This document shows, in pieces, positions 12,201 through 23,900 of a DNA stretch of 64,000 nt; positions within the stretch are counted from its first letter, which is position 1; each line of letters opens with the position of its first letter. The position numbers were made by a program, and so were the translations under genes. The DNA is from Eudorina sp. 2006-703-Eu-15 (Eukaryota > Chlorophyta > Chlorophyceae > Chlamydomonadales > Volvocaceae), in the NCBI GenBank assembly GCA_003117195.1, contig BDSI01000202.1, positions 62,001 to 126,000 of the forward strand. The letters are read 5' to 3'. The notes under the pieces are model-generated. The model did no database searches and had not been told where the DNA came from. It saw nothing but the letters and a program-made list of their open reading frames with translations.

Positions 12201-13367
12201 TCGGACCGCTGGCTGCTGTTACAATACCGAGGAGCCCTACCTCCCTAGGTCAACTAAAACGTTGATGAGTAACGTGAAAGAAGCTTAGCCGTCAAACATG
12301 GACTGTAGGTGTAATCAAGAGGCAAAGATGACGGAAAAGGCAACGCTGCGCTGCCATGCGAGTGTAAGGGGGAGAGGATAAATGAAGCCAGTCAGCGCCA
12401 ATTGAAGACAGTCGCCATCCGACTAACGGTCAGCCCGGGGAAAACACACCCAGAAGCAGCCACGCCCTTGGCGGCACCACCGCGCACACAAGCTCGGACC
12501 CAACTCCCGCCGCGTGACACCCAACACGCCATATTTCCAGACCCGCGGGACGGCTGTAACGCGCAGCGTTCGGACACACACATCGAGAATCGTATCGTTT
12601 CGTACGCTCACTCGCCGCCGTTACAGGACGGCATAAGCAGGCGAGGGGGCACACCGGCGTGTCTGCATCGCCGGGTACCCGAAGGACGTGTCGACGCAAC
12701 CCAGATGGGATAACGGGCGCATGCCGTATCACGGGTCGCATATCACATCTGAGGACTGCCCCGCGCTCGCTGCCCGCCGTCGCGGTTCGCAGCCCCGGCC
12801 GGCGCGTGGCTCCGACATGGGGGCCCCACCAATGCCGCCAACACCCGGCCCCCCGCGCCTTACCTCCTTCGCGCCCATGAAGGCCTGGCACAGCAGCGCA
12901 CTGGCCGCCCTGAACTTCGCGTCCCAATCGCGTCCCAGGCCCTCTTCGTACGGCGGAAAGATTTCGAACTTCAGATCGGACGACGGCACTTGTACCTTGT
13001 GGTCAGGATGCTGAGATGGGACGGAAGGGGTATCGGAAATTGGTAGACACATTAGGAGCTGAGGGGAGGGGGCACAAATTGGCGCGTAGCGCGGCTTGGC
13101 CCCGTGTGCGTCCATTCCTTCACGGACTCCTGAATTGCTTCCATTTAGTCGTGAACTCCCAACAGACCACCACCACACCGGCAGCCCGTCCTACATCATG
13201 AGGACACCGCGCCGGTACGAACCATAGAGCGCCCCACGCACCTGCTCAAAGCGGGCACCAGGCACCTCCTGCAGCGGCGTCTGCAGCTTCTTCAGCACCT
13301 CGATCTCAGACCTGGTGGCGCAGGTCTGCTTGGGTCGGCCCCCAGCATTAGGTGGCTCCGCCTCCAT
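6287..13367 (-). CDS. Multi-exon GNAT-type acetyltransferase protein with alanine-rich and acidic C-terminal regions
   Basis: Well-supported exons in transcript order: start ATG 13365-13367 (to about 13205), 12864-13010, about 11966-12200, 11283-11391, about 10880-10818, 10745-10710, 10652-10551, 9929-9768, 8980-7616 and 7543-6287 (stop). The last five junctions are all phase 0, with exon lengths of 12, 34, 54, 455 and 419 codons. The 34-codon exon holds the acetyl-CoA motif RNRGLG (R/Q-x-x-G-x-G), and the next exon has EPFWAKLGF, as in GNAT C-termini. Upstream VAALFAEDCDLLCAAIIRLY fits the central strands. The layout recalls plant PHD-linked GNAT proteins, but no PHD finger is visible. The tail is Ala/Gln-rich, then basic (RPTKRRK), then acidic EEDTDAEEDTDAE repeats, so nuclear location is likely. 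One donor is GC (CAG|GCAAGG at 11283). Boundaries near 12200 and 13205 are uncertain. I infer a single gene from phase continuity; 6287-8980 could be separate. Confidence 0.6.
6730..7215 (-). repeat. Coding trinucleotide/18 bp repeats for an acidic domain
   Basis: The plus strand is dominated by TCCTCC/GTCCTC units. In the minus-strand frame they encode repeated EEDTDAEE, EDSEAEDSE and EEEED blocks. Part of the last exon of the GNAT gene. Confidence 0.8.
9213..9272. repeat. Three tandem ~21 bp units (AGACATACCCTGCAGCTTT)
   Basis: Three consecutive copies differing at one or two bases. They lie inside the long intron (8981-9767) of the GNAT gene. Confidence 0.85.
10066..10205 (-). mobile_element. 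5'-truncated LINE 3' end (same L1 family as 47846-49985)
   Basis: Begins with (GAATG)-type repeats, followed by a GTCACAGCGGATCCCGT block and a 'GTATACCAGGGCAAGCCCCAACAGGC' type block (given here only in part) that match the 3' end of the L1 at 47846. It is heavily truncated and sits in the 9930-10550 intron of the GNAT gene, in the same orientation as that gene. Confidence 0.7.
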
Positions 13368-13851
13368 TACACGTCTTTGTCGCCTCTGCCTCTGGCGGCA
13401 GGGTTGGGGACGAGGTTCCCCCCGCCACGGGCTGTCACCTGTTGCTGTAAATGCTGCTTGCGCTGCTGCTTGCGCCACCACGATGACCTTGCGGGGACGA
13501 ACACCTTATCGGATTTTACCAGTCAGCGCCAGCAGGACCTGTTGACAACGGGCCAAAGGAAGTGGGCCAAAGCGGCGGACGTCGGTCCTTTCCAAGTTCT
13601 CCCTTGAACATCAGGCGAGGATGGTACTGTTGATACCGGATTTTTTCGCGAGGAAGTATGCATTCGGCCTACCGCAATCCGGTTAGTGGCCAGCTGAATA
13701 ACCGATGCTATGGTCCCAAGCAAGCGCACGATTATACCAAACACGCACGTAGGGCACGGTGTATATAGGTGAACGTTCAATAGGAGGCAAAGAATGGTAC
13801 TCGCGGACCAGGTGGACCATGTAACAACAGATTCAGCGGCGTGGGAGAGTC
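13368..13851. other. No gene recognised (5' flank of the GNAT gene)
   Basis: Upstream of the proposed ATG of the minus-strand GNAT gene. It would hold that gene's promoter and 5' UTR, but I see no element I can name. Confidence 0.4.
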
Positions 13852-14831
13852 GACAAGTAGGGGTCGGCTTCCTCGAAGCCGGAAAAGGGCGGGGCCCCCT
13901 ATAATCCGTACAGGCCGCTTGCTTTAGAAGGAAAACTCTATTACCGCGCAACAGTGTGTGAGAGTGAAAGGTTGCTATTGGGGGTGTCGTTGATGTTGAA
14001 GGGGGATCGGCGTGCATAGATTCACCAAGCCCAAACACGGCAGCCCCGAAACCATCCTGCAGTACGCGCCGCCGGCGACGGCGGTCACCGTATCGGCACT
14101 ATGGTAACGATAGTCGCCTCTGCACTACCACATCCATCTGTCAAGCAGATGATCACAAAGCAAGCTTGAAGCATCCTTGTTTTGCCGTGAAACTGTAGTT
14201 GTTTGGTCCGTCGGCAGGCATGCAACCCTTCAGTTGCACGCCCGCAGCAGACGTGAACCTCTAAAGTTTGCTATCAATAGTTACATAGCAAATGTAAGGC
14301 AAAAACAGGGTGCGAAAAAGCCGCGGTGAGACCCGGACTTTGGGCCATCGGAACTGGAGCATTCGTTGGCACTCGGTACGCTATCCCTTTGCATCTTGAA
14401 ACTTTGATTCAATACATATTGTTGATTTGTATTCATCTGGCAAGACAAAAAGACAAATCTTGATGTTGGTGGTATCTTGATGTTCAAACATCAGAACACT
14501 ATCGAAGTTCAATTTGGCACGCGCCGCCCATTCCTAATCCAAGTATTCATCACGCGGCACCCGTTGAAACAAATATGAGCGCGAGAGGCGTTGGGTGGGC
14601 GTTGACCCGGGTCCATGGAAACCGCAGAGCTTTACTTTGACCGTTTGTGCGCAAAGAATTTTTTTCAGCCAAACCAAAGTTACCTTGCAATAGAGGACAA
14701 TTAATATGACAAACATAGCGAATTAGTTTAGCGGATAATGAACGTTTTGCCGTTACCGGACACACGGACATGGGCAATCCTAGGGGGCGGGGCCCCCCGA
14801 ACGCGCTTCGCGCTGGGGCCCCGCCCAAAAA
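13852..14831 (-). mobile_element. ~980 bp dispersed element, copy A (inverted relative to 54767-55748)
   Basis: Nearly identical over its whole length to the reverse complement of 54767-55748. One end has the hairpin GGGCGGGGCCCC..GGGGCCCCGCCC around an AGCGCGAAGCGCG-like loop (14787-14826). The other end has a hairpin with arms GTCGGCTTC and GAAGCCGGA (13864-13885), next to another GGGCGGGGCCCC. A 68-codon frame (14281-14487, minus) is conserved in both copies but lacks a known domain. No target-site duplication was found. It may be a non-autonomous transposon or an organelle-derived insertion rich in palindromes. Confidence 0.7.
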
Positions 14832-15790
14832 TGCACGCGTCGCATTCATACCAACCAGTTCGCCAGAAGCTGCATGAATGCGAGTTACACGTCCGTCCGA
14901 TTTGTTGTCAACTCCGCCCAAGGAGGGACAACGCTTCTTAGCTGTCTTAGGTTGATCCCTCAGCGCCCATCCTTCGACTTCGCACATCCGAGACTGAGTT
15001 GGTTTACATGTTGTTCAAGCTGATTCGTGCTGAAGATATGGAAGCGCGAGGCAACGGCTGCGGGCGCACCGTTTTTTCGAGTTGGTCAGTTTGCGTATTT
15101 TGGCAAGCGCGCTTGCGTCAGAGTTTAAATATTACCGCCTCAACTGACCAGACAACCACAGGTATCGACAACACCCGTGTCATGTCAGGCTCTGAAACCA
15201 TGCGGCGTGTGCAATCTGGATTGAGGCATGCTGTGGTAGCATCAGTCATAATCGTGTTGCGAAGTATCTGCAGCGTGAATATTCAGTATGTTGGTGTTTG
15301 GGAAATGCGTCGGAGGCGCGGTTGTGTTCATCGTTCTGTGATGTAGAACTTATCGTAAGTAGAGAAAATCGCTGTCCCCCGCGGACGCACCAGGACGCAC
15401 CATCGCTTTTCTCCCGGTCGTGCGGCTCCGCGTCTCACATCGGCGGTAAATGCTAAATGGTGAAGATTATCACGCACCGGTAGCTATTAGCTGGAAGTTG
15501 AAAAGAGGATGAATGGACAGGGTCCTTCGTGGCCTTTCAGGGATGGGGAGGGAGCAATCGGGAACGTGGGAAGCTATGGGACGGAAAGGCAGGCTGGTGC
15601 ATGAGAGGTTGGAGGTATTAGGACTGCGTGGCAGGGAGGTACCGCAGGTCTTGACAACCGTACGGCTAAAGAGGCAGCGGAAGGAGTATTGGGGGGTATT
15701 GGGGTGGGTGGCACGGAGAGGGCTGAAGAGGTTTGCACGACGTGCCAAGCTGCTGTGGCTGGAGATGCGTTCGCCAGATAGGGTACATGG
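14832..15790. other. No gene recognised
   Basis: Sequence between the dispersed element and duplicate copy 2. Short frames only, no domain or convincing splice pattern. Confidence 0.5.
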
Positions 15791-17999
15791 GGGTGACAAG
15801 GCGCGGGGAGGTCCATGTCAGACGTGGCCTGCTGGCGCCCCGCACGCGGGGGCCGATGGCGGGCCGAAGCAAACGGACTGGAGCGTGTGGCGGGTGGGAG
15901 TGGGCGTGTGGCAGGTGGGAGTGGGCGTGTTGCAGGTGGGAGTGGGCATGTGGCAGGTGGGAGTGGGCGTTTGCTTGGGGCATCATTAGTAGCACCTCGT
16001 TCATCCCGATCCCGATCCAAGTGCCAGCACCTCAGGGCTCAGACCCTGTGCGGCTTCGCGCCGTCGGTGCGGGGAAGATGGTGATCAACATGCGACGCGG
16101 CCCGATGCCAGCTGGCGGTACAGGCTCCGCGGAGGCAGGCGCGGGTGTCGGTTTCCGGCGGCGGCTCCCGCCCTTGCACGTGCGCGGTTTGCCACCCGTG
16201 TCACTGCCGCGCTTGCTATTGCTGCCACTACCGTTGCTGCTGCCACTGCAAACGTTGCTGCTGCCACTGCAGTACCTGGAAATGGTACAGCAGCGGCCGC
16301 GCCTGGCGAGAGGGTGGCCGGAACCGGTGGAGGTGCTCAGCAGGTACGACGGCCGTACGACAGCTGTCCGACTCCTGCATCACCCTCTCACCCCTCGCCA
16401 GCGTGCCCAACATGACCGGCTTGACTCTGGTCTCGGTTTCATGTCCATCGACCCAAAGTCCTGGGTGTCTGGGTTTTTCATTTTAACCCTAGTTAATGCC
16501 CTGCCCTGCCCGGCCCCGCTTCACTCCATCCGCAGGTTCCATTCGGCCCTCCCGCTGGCCTCCTCCTCCTCCGAGCGCTCCAGCCACGTGGCCTCCCTCA
16601 AGGCGCAGCTGTCACTGGCGCTGGCCAAGAACCTGCATGCGGCGGCGGTGGCGGTGCAGGAGGCGGGCAGCACGGAGCAGGAGTGGAGGTGCGGGAGGGG
16701 GGGCGTGTGGTAGCCGGCGGTGGCTGGTCGGGGCAGCGTGCGCGATATGCGAAGGGCACGACAGCGACCTCAGGTGCCGGTTATGCGGAATACTGTTTAC
16801 CCACGCCCCAGCTCTGGGCGTGCATGTGTTTTGAGTGTTCAGAAATGAGCCCCATGCGACCCAAACCTGTGTTTTGTTTACAACGAGTCCCCTGCGCGCG
16901 CGTGTGACCACGCGGGCATCAGCTGCACACAATTTCCGGCACTGAAACGGGGACGAGGGTGACGGCCGATCGTGCTTAGTGGTACCCTGCTGCCAGCGTG
17001 CACCCGTCGTTTGTACCTCATCATCCACTACCCAACCAACTAACTAACTAATCAGCGAACTAACGCCGGCGAGCCCCTCTTATGTACGCACCAGGCGCGC
17101 GCTGCAGCTGGTGGGCAAAATCAAGCCGCTGCTGGCCACTGCGTCGTACAACGCGGGCCGTGCGGGGAATGAAGATGCGCCAGGTGCGGTACGAATGTAC
17201 GGCAATGAAGACAACTATGCACGTCGAGCGCGGGTGGTGGGATAGCCTTCGAGAAAGCCTGCCGCGAGCGGTTGCTTATACCGTATCCGGTCGGCTGTTC
17301 ATTTATGGAACCGACCCGTGGGTCACTGCTGCCTGTACATCCCTATTTCGTGTTTTCTGGCAGCAGCAGCAGGAGCAGCAGCAGTCATATTAATGGTGTT
17401 TTCAAGTTTTCTGGTAGCAGCAGCAGCAGTCGTAGTACGGTGCCAAAGGTCAGAGAGGGCTCACGGACCCTGGTGGGGAGGTCTGAGGAGGCGTGAGCGG
17501 AATCAGCGGCCACGTTGCTTGGGCTATGGTTTTCGGGCAGCAGTTATACACGATACGCATCTATCTACTGCGTCATCCCTGCCCGCAGGAGGCCGAGGAG
17601 CTGATGGAGGCGGCGGAGATTTGCGAGGCCATCTGCCGCAGCACGCAGGCCCGCCACAGCGGTGACGCGATGCTCAAGCACGTGCTGGGGGACTCGGAGG
17701 AGTTGGACATGGAGGGGCTGAGGCTGTTGGCCGACTTTTACCGGGGGGTGGGTGCGGCGGCGTGGCCCGTGGGTAGGGGTTTGTGGGAGGCGACTGTGAG
17801 GCAGAGGCGGAGGTGGACGAAGGCGCGGCCCCGGAAATACGCGTGGTGTGCAGCAGCACCGGACCCGCGTGGCGTGGTCACATCCTGACATCTACAGTAA
17901 CCTGGCACGTCAGCGCCACCGGTGGGGCGCTTCTGAGAGGTGTGGTTTTGGAGCGTTCTCGTTACCGTATCGTGATTGAGATCAAACAGGCCCGGCCAT
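15791..17999 (+). pseudogene. Truncated duplicate (copy 2) of the TPR/J-domain gene: exons 5-7 region
   Basis: Similarity to the parent begins in the intron before exon 5 (GGTGACAAGGCGCGGGG) and ends near 17999, equivalent to 31249. The exon 5 body (to 16688) has lost the CAG acceptor seen in the parent (CTAGTTAATGCC instead of CCGCAGGTCCTGCC). Exon 6 (17095-17183) is 89 bp against 91 in the parent, a frameshifting 2 bp loss. Exon 7 (17589-17747) keeps 159 bp with only small changes. Exons 1-4 and 8-11 are missing. The minisatellite intron and the CAG-repeat intron (about 17360-17430) are kept, so this is a genomic duplication, not a retrocopy. Confidence 0.85.
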
Positions 18000-18413
18000 G
18001 CTCTTTGGCTCGCTCCGTCCACAGACGCGTAATCTGTGGAATTGTGCGTGGTTCGCGCCAGCAACCTGATCTTTGGATGGGATAATACTTTTAGGGTTAA
18101 GTTGTCAGGGTTATGCAAGGGGTTCCGAAGGGTTATACCACCGTCCATATTTACGTTGATGATTTATACCCAGTCAAGATTTCATGTAATTCATGTAAAA
18201 AGTCTTACAGCGTCCACTCCGCAGAGGCTAAGACTCGAATCCGGATCGTTCCCGCTAGTACGGATCCGCGATCGGACGCCGACACGCATGGAAATTACAG
18301 TATATAAGTAGGCGCGCCTCATTTATAAACAAAATGATTTATAAACAATAAACCGCTCAAATTAGGTCGAAAATTTTGCACGCTCAGCGTCAACTAATTC
18401 CTCACTTTTTCAT

Positions 18414-18563
18414 GAAGGATGTTACAGCGGACCCCGCGGGTCATCGGTGACAGCCAACGGCGACAGCCGAGGCTTCCTCACCAAACACTGCCGAAACGAA
18501 CTGGCTCCAACATGGCTCTCCGGACAGGCTCCACAAGTGCACCGAAACACGCCCCGGGCCCAC
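18414..18563 (-). mobile_element. SINE-like short repeat, copy 1 (full length)
   Basis: Read on the minus strand it starts GTGGGCCCGGGG and ends GGGGTCCGCTGTAACATCC. Both ends are shared with copies at 44909 and 50343. The last ~20 bp resemble the 3' end of the L1 at 47846. Confidence 0.65.
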
Positions 18564-19199
18564 TAATAATGCCGCCGACAGACGCCCACCCCGTGCTGGT
18601 GTTTCTGGCGAAGCTGTGGGCCGGCGTTGTCGCGATCAAGTACCTTGGATCTGCTCTGCGCTGTCTGCGTCGCGTGAGTCACGAGCTCGCTTTTCAATCA
18701 GGTCGCTGGCCTCGCTCCGATGGCCAATGTCTAGCCGTTCCGCGTTTGTCCCTTCTCGCTTCCGCTACGGGGAAGCATCGCGCGCTTATTTGATCATTCG
18801 TGATTTTGCAACGCCGCCTGCGGGCGACACCTGAAACTGAGCGTCCACAGAACTTGGCTGCTGCCAGTGCCACACCTGCCTGCGGTAACCTTTGCCTATA
18901 CAGCGATGTGGGTCGCTGGCTTAGAGAACCGCTTCTGCTGCGAACCGCAATTATTTCCCCGCGCAGCTGCTTTCAGAGTTGCTTCCAGCGTTACAAGTCC
19001 CTGGCCGCCTCTCATCAATCCACTTTTCCGCCTATAAATCTCCTTGCCCGCCAACCGAAACCTCAAACGCGCACGCAACAGGCCGATCCGGATAGGCGGC
19101 CCAAGTGGACCCAAGGCGGCAGCAGGGGCGGCGGGGAGGCCTCGGCTTCCCGTTCCAGGTCTGTGGAGTGGGGTTTGAGGGTGCGGGATTGCGGGTGCG

Positions 19200-19276
19200 G
19201 GATTGCGGTTGCGGGTTGCGGGTTGCGGGTTGCGGGTTGCGGGTTGCGGGTTGCGGATGCGGGTTGCGGGTACAGG
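19200..19276. repeat. (GGGTTGC)n heptamer array
   Basis: About seven uninterrupted copies of GGGTTGC, with degenerate GCGGGATT units just before it. Strongly G-rich on the plus strand. Confidence 0.9.
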
Positions 19277-19945
19277 CTCCCCTAGAGAAGACCGAATGCG
19301 TATCCCCGGGCTGGCTGGGTAGTCTGTGTGGCCGGCGTACGGAACCGGGGGACTGGAAACAACTCCGCGTGTTCCAGCAACATGCAGATCTTAGCGATAA
19401 GCGGAAATTAACACCCCGTTGGGGCCCCGGGGCGGATCAAAATTTGGGTTGGTCATGTGGGTTGGTCATGTGGGTTCGACGTGCGTGTGGGTTCGCCATT
19501 TGGGTCCGGCGTCTTTGAGTGTCTGCCGCAGTGCCAGCGTGCACACGTGGTCATGGACAGGGCTAAACCGCCTGCATGTCGCATTTTCACCTTGCTGTGG
19601 CACTCCGAGTGCCCGACCCAATCCGACCCAATTGTTCGTTGCTGACCGAGTTGCCGCCGTACAACCCATACCCAACGCATGCATCCACCCGTGTGATTGT
19701 ACGGCAGGTCCTGGCCACCGCCTTCGGCGCCCTATTCGCGACGCGGCGAACAAGTGCCTGGGACGCCGCCTAAAGGTGAGGGACGGCTAAGGCAGGGTGG
19801 GGGGGCGCATGCACGGCAGTGCGACGCAGATGTACGACAATGATTGAAACACCCGCACGAATGCAGCTGCGACTCGGGCCACCCTCTGTAGACATCATTG
19901 TGCCACGGCCCGTGCAACCAGACGGGTAGTGCAACCAACTGCTTG

Positions 19946-21909
19946 TGTACTCGGTACTCGGTACTCGGTACTCGGTACTCGGTACTCGGTACTCGGTACT
20001 CGGTACTCGGTACTCGGTACTCGGTACTCGGTACTCGGTACTCGTACTCGGTACTCGGTACTCGGTACTCGGTACTCGGTACTCGGTACTCGGTACTCGG
20101 TACTCGGTACTCGGTACTCGGTACTCGGTACTCGTACTCGGTACTCGGTACTCGGTACTCGGTACTCGGTACTCGGTACTCGTACTCGGTACTCGGTACT
20201 CGCGTACTCGGTACTCGGTACTCGGTACTCGGTACTCGGTACTCGGTACTCGGTACTCGCGTACTCGGTACTCGGTACTCGGTACTCGTACTCGGTACTC
20301 GTACTCGGTACTCGGTACTCGGTACTCGGTACTCGGTACTCGGTACTCGGTACTCGTACTCGGTACTCGGTACTCGGTACTCGGTACTCGGTACTCGTAC
20401 TCGGTACTCGGTACTCGGTACTCGGTACTCGGTACTCGGTACTCGGTACTCGGTACTCGGTACTCGGTACTCGGTACTCGGTACTCGGTACTCGGTACTC
20501 GGTACTCGGTACTCGTACTCGGTACTCGGTACTCGGTACTCGGTACTCGGTACTCGTACTCGGTACTCGGTACTCGGTACTCGGTACTCGGTACTCGTAC
20601 TCGGTACTCGGTACTCGGTACTCGGTACTCGGTACTCGTACTCGGTACTCGGTACTCGTACTCGGTACTCGGTACTCGTACTCGTACTCGGTACTCGTAC
20701 TCGGTACTCGGTACTCGGTACTCGTACTCGGTACTCGTACTCGTACTCGGTACTCGGTACTCGTACTCGTACTCGGTACTCGTACTCGTACTCGGTACTC
20801 GGTACTCGTACTCGGTACTCGTATCGGTACTCGGTACTCGTACTCGGTACTCGGTACTCGGTACTCGTACTCGGTACTCGTACTCGGTACTCGGTACTCG
20901 GTACTCGGTACTCGGTACTCGTACTCGTACTCGGTACTCGGTACTCGGTACTCGGTACTCGTACTCGGTACTCGGTACTCGTACTCGGTACTCGGTACTC
21001 GTACTCGGTACTCGGTACTCGTACTCGGTACTCGGTACTCGGTACTCGTACTCGGTACTCGGTACTCGGTACTCGTACTCGTACTCGGTACTCGTACTCG
21101 GTACTCGTACTCGTACTCGGTACTCGGTACTCGGTACTCGGTACTCGGTACTCGTACTCGTACTCGGTACTCGTACTCGGTACTCGGTACTCGGTACTCG
21201 GTACTCGTACTCGTACTCGTACTCGGTACTCGGTACTCGTACTCGGTACTCGGTACTCGTACTCGGTACTCGGTACTCGGTACTCGGTACTCGTACTCGG
21301 TACTCGTACTCGGTACTCGGTACTCGGTACTCGGTACTCGGTACTCGGTACTCGTACTCGGTACTCGTACTCGTACTCGGTACTCGGTACTCGTACTCGT
21401 ACTCGTACTCGGTACTCGGTACTCGTACTCGGTACTCGTACTCGGTACTCGGTACTCGGTACTCGTACTCGGTACTCGGTACTCGGTACTCGGTACTCGG
21501 TACTCGGTACTCGGTACTCGGTACTCGTACTCGGTACTCGGTACTCGGTACTCGGTACTCGGTACTCGTACTCGGTACTCGGTACTCGGTACTCGGTACT
21601 CGTACTCGGTACTCGGTACTCGGTACTCGGTACTCGGTACTCGGTACTCGGTACTCGTACTCGTACTCGGTACTCGGTACTCGGTACTCGGTACTCGTAC
21701 TCGGTACTCGGTACTCGGTACTCGTACTCGGTACTCGGTACTCGGTACTCGTACTCGGTACTCGGTACTCGGTACTCGGTACTCGGTACTCGGTACTCGT
21801 ACTCGTACTCGGTACTCGGTACTCGGTACTCGGTACTCGGTACTCGGTACTCGGTACTCGGTACTCGGTACTCGGTACTCGGTACTCGGTACTCGGTACC
21901 GGTACTCGG
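19946..21909. repeat. ~2 kb heptamer satellite (GGTACTC)n with interspersed 6 bp units
   Basis: Essentially pure repeats of GGTACTC mixed with 6 bp TACTCG units that have lost one G. Rare variants are CTCGCGTAC (near 20199 and 20258) and CTCGTATCGG (near 20820). From its length there are roughly 285 units. Every unit contains the palindrome GTAC. Neither strand has a stop codon in any frame when units are read in series, which yields very long spurious frames on both strands. It ends 5 bp before the ATG of the ankyrin-type pseudogene. Confidence 0.97.
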
Positions 21910-22811
21910 TCAGATGGTGAGCACCCCACCGGTGAGCCGCCCGACCTCCGACAGCTCTCAAGCTCCGCACCCACGCGCCCTTGTGTTACCGCCACCGACC
22001 CCGTTCACCGCGCCGCTGCCCTTGTGCCTTGCCCCCGTCCACATGCACGCAGCTGCTGGCACCGCCCGGCCCGGCGCCGCCTCCTTCCCCACCAACGGCA
22101 CTAACCGCCCCATCACCACATCAACACCGACGGCGGCGGCTGCGACGGCGGCGTCTGTGGGGGTTGTGGTGGCGGTGGCGGAGGTGAAGAACGAAACCCC
22201 ACATCCGGTGACCGGCTGGGTCGACCTGACCCCGGAGCTGCAGCAGCGATTGGCTCAGCACCTGCCAGGCAACGACGTGGCCGCCAAGGAGCTTTTTCGC
22301 GGCGCGGCCCGGGTCCGGCTGTCCGAGCCGGTGCCGCGGCACGCGTGGCGGCACGTGTGGCGCTGGGGCAGCCCGGCCGCGTATCACGGCCTGACGCTCA
22401 CAGCCCGGCGGCAGATCCTGGCGCTTATTACTGCAGCCAGCGGCGACCTGGATGACCTCCAGGTGGCCATCGTCGCTGCGGGCTGCTTGCCGGCCTGGAC
22501 AGCGTTTGTAGGTGCCGTGGCTGGGAACCACGTCGCCGTTTGCGAGTGGCTGGCGGAGCGGGTGCAGTGGGGCTGGCGTGACGCAGTTGAGGCCTTTGCC
22601 AGCAACGGCGACATCGACCGGGTCCTCTCCGTTCTCAGGTTGTGGCCATCTGAGCAAGATGCGACTTCCGCGTTGAAAGCGGCAGCCAGCGCGGGCCATC
22701 AGGACGTGTGTGAGGCGCTGCTGGCGAAGTTCCGCTTCACCAATGGGAACCTGGAGTGGGTTGCTCACTCGGCAGCCAGGAGCGGGCGTGCAGAGCTGGT
22801 GGGGTGGCTGC

Positions 22812-22886
22812 TGCAGCGCATGAAACAAGTCGAGCATGCGGCCGCGCAGCGCATGGAACAAGTCGAGCATGCGGCCGCGCTGCTGC
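22812..22886 (+). repeat. Direct duplication of a ~39 bp coding segment
   Basis: Two adjacent copies encode RMKQVEHAAA and RMEQVEHAAA within the ankyrin pseudogene. The frame is kept across the duplication. Confidence 0.8.
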
Positions 22887-23803
22887 AGCTCGCAGCGCAC
22901 GGGATGCGACCTGGAGGGGTTGCAGCGTGTGCACCACAGGGTGGTGCGCGGCCGCTTCAGGACGACTGCGACAGCCCCCTCCTCGGCGCCCTGACCAGCG
23001 CCACCCCGGACTGGCGGGCCAAGCTGGACTGGCTGCGGGAGTGTGGCTATGCGGCGCGCGGCATGTTCCACTGCAAGCTGCCAGCCACGCTGCAACCCGG
23101 CGAGCGCCTCGAGCACGCCCAGTTGTACTTGGAGCTGGTGCCGGAGGGCGCGCGTGCTGAAGCTGCTTGGCGGATCCTCTGCCAGGGCACTGGAGCTCGC
23201 CGCACGCGAGGTGGTGGACTTCGCCCTGGAGCAGTGGCCGGCAGACAGGCTGGAAGACCTGGCTGGCTGGCAGCCGGACACCAGCAAGGGTGAGGAAAGG
23301 AGTATCGTCCGTGTGATGTCGCTGCTGCATACCCCAGCCCATGCGGTGCGTGGTTGCCGCGGGGCTGGCGGCTCGAGGTGTCCCTATCTGGGACCGCGTT
23401 AGTTGCCGTCACAGCCGCGAAGGCAGCATCCTTGGGTGCTCTGCACGTGCTGCAGTGGATGGCCCGCGGCGGAGAGCAGGCGGCGGCGGGCGATGGGGGG
23501 CCCGCAGTGGCTGGGGCGCTGGTGGCCGAGCTGGCGGGCCTGGACGTGGGCTGGACCGGAGGTCAGGGCGCATGCAGCGGAGTATCTGCGAAATGTTCTG
23601 AAGAGTGGTGCACCGGACCTGGTTTACATTGCGGCTGAGGCTGAGGCTGGCAACCTGGAGGTTGTGCAGTGGCTGCACGCACAAGGCGGCATATGGGATG
23701 AGGGAGTCATCAACCGGGCTGCGAGTTCGGGCAGCGTTGCCCTCATCGAGTGGATTGTGGACCAGAACTGCCCGGTGCCGGTGAGTCTCAGTCCATTATT
23801 ACT

Positions 23804-23900
23804 AAGGATGTTATAGCAGACCCCGCGTGTCATCGGTAATGACAGCCGAAGCATAAACGCAACTGCGCCACCATGGCGCACCGGACAGGCTCCACAAGTA
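23804..23900 (-). mobile_element. SINE-like short repeat, copy 2 (5'-truncated or diverged)
   Basis: Shares the AAGGATGTTA..GC.GACCCCGC end (plus-strand reading) and GGACAGGCTCCACAAGT with the other copies, but lacks the GGGCCCAC end. Lies in an intron of the ankyrin pseudogene. Confidence 0.6.

Larger units (their letters stand above)
18000..19945. other. No gene recognised; holds a SINE-like repeat and a heptamer array
   Basis: Contains a direct repeat ATTTATAAACA (18321-18350), the SINE-like copy at 18414 and the GGGTTGC array at 19200. A short exon-like piece at 19711-19774 (CAG acceptor, CTAAAG|GTGAGG donor) is possible but unsupported by any partner exon. Confidence 0.45.

Noticed and set aside
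13852..14831. Helitron identity for the ~980 bp element
   Set aside because: Terminal hairpins are suggestive, but there is no TC start or CTRR end and both termini, not one, carry hairpins.
19770..23293. Very long reading frames on both strands across the heptamer array (up to 1131 codons)
   Set aside because: They exist only because the heptamer makes no stop codon in any frame; only the part after 21914 on plus has real protein character.
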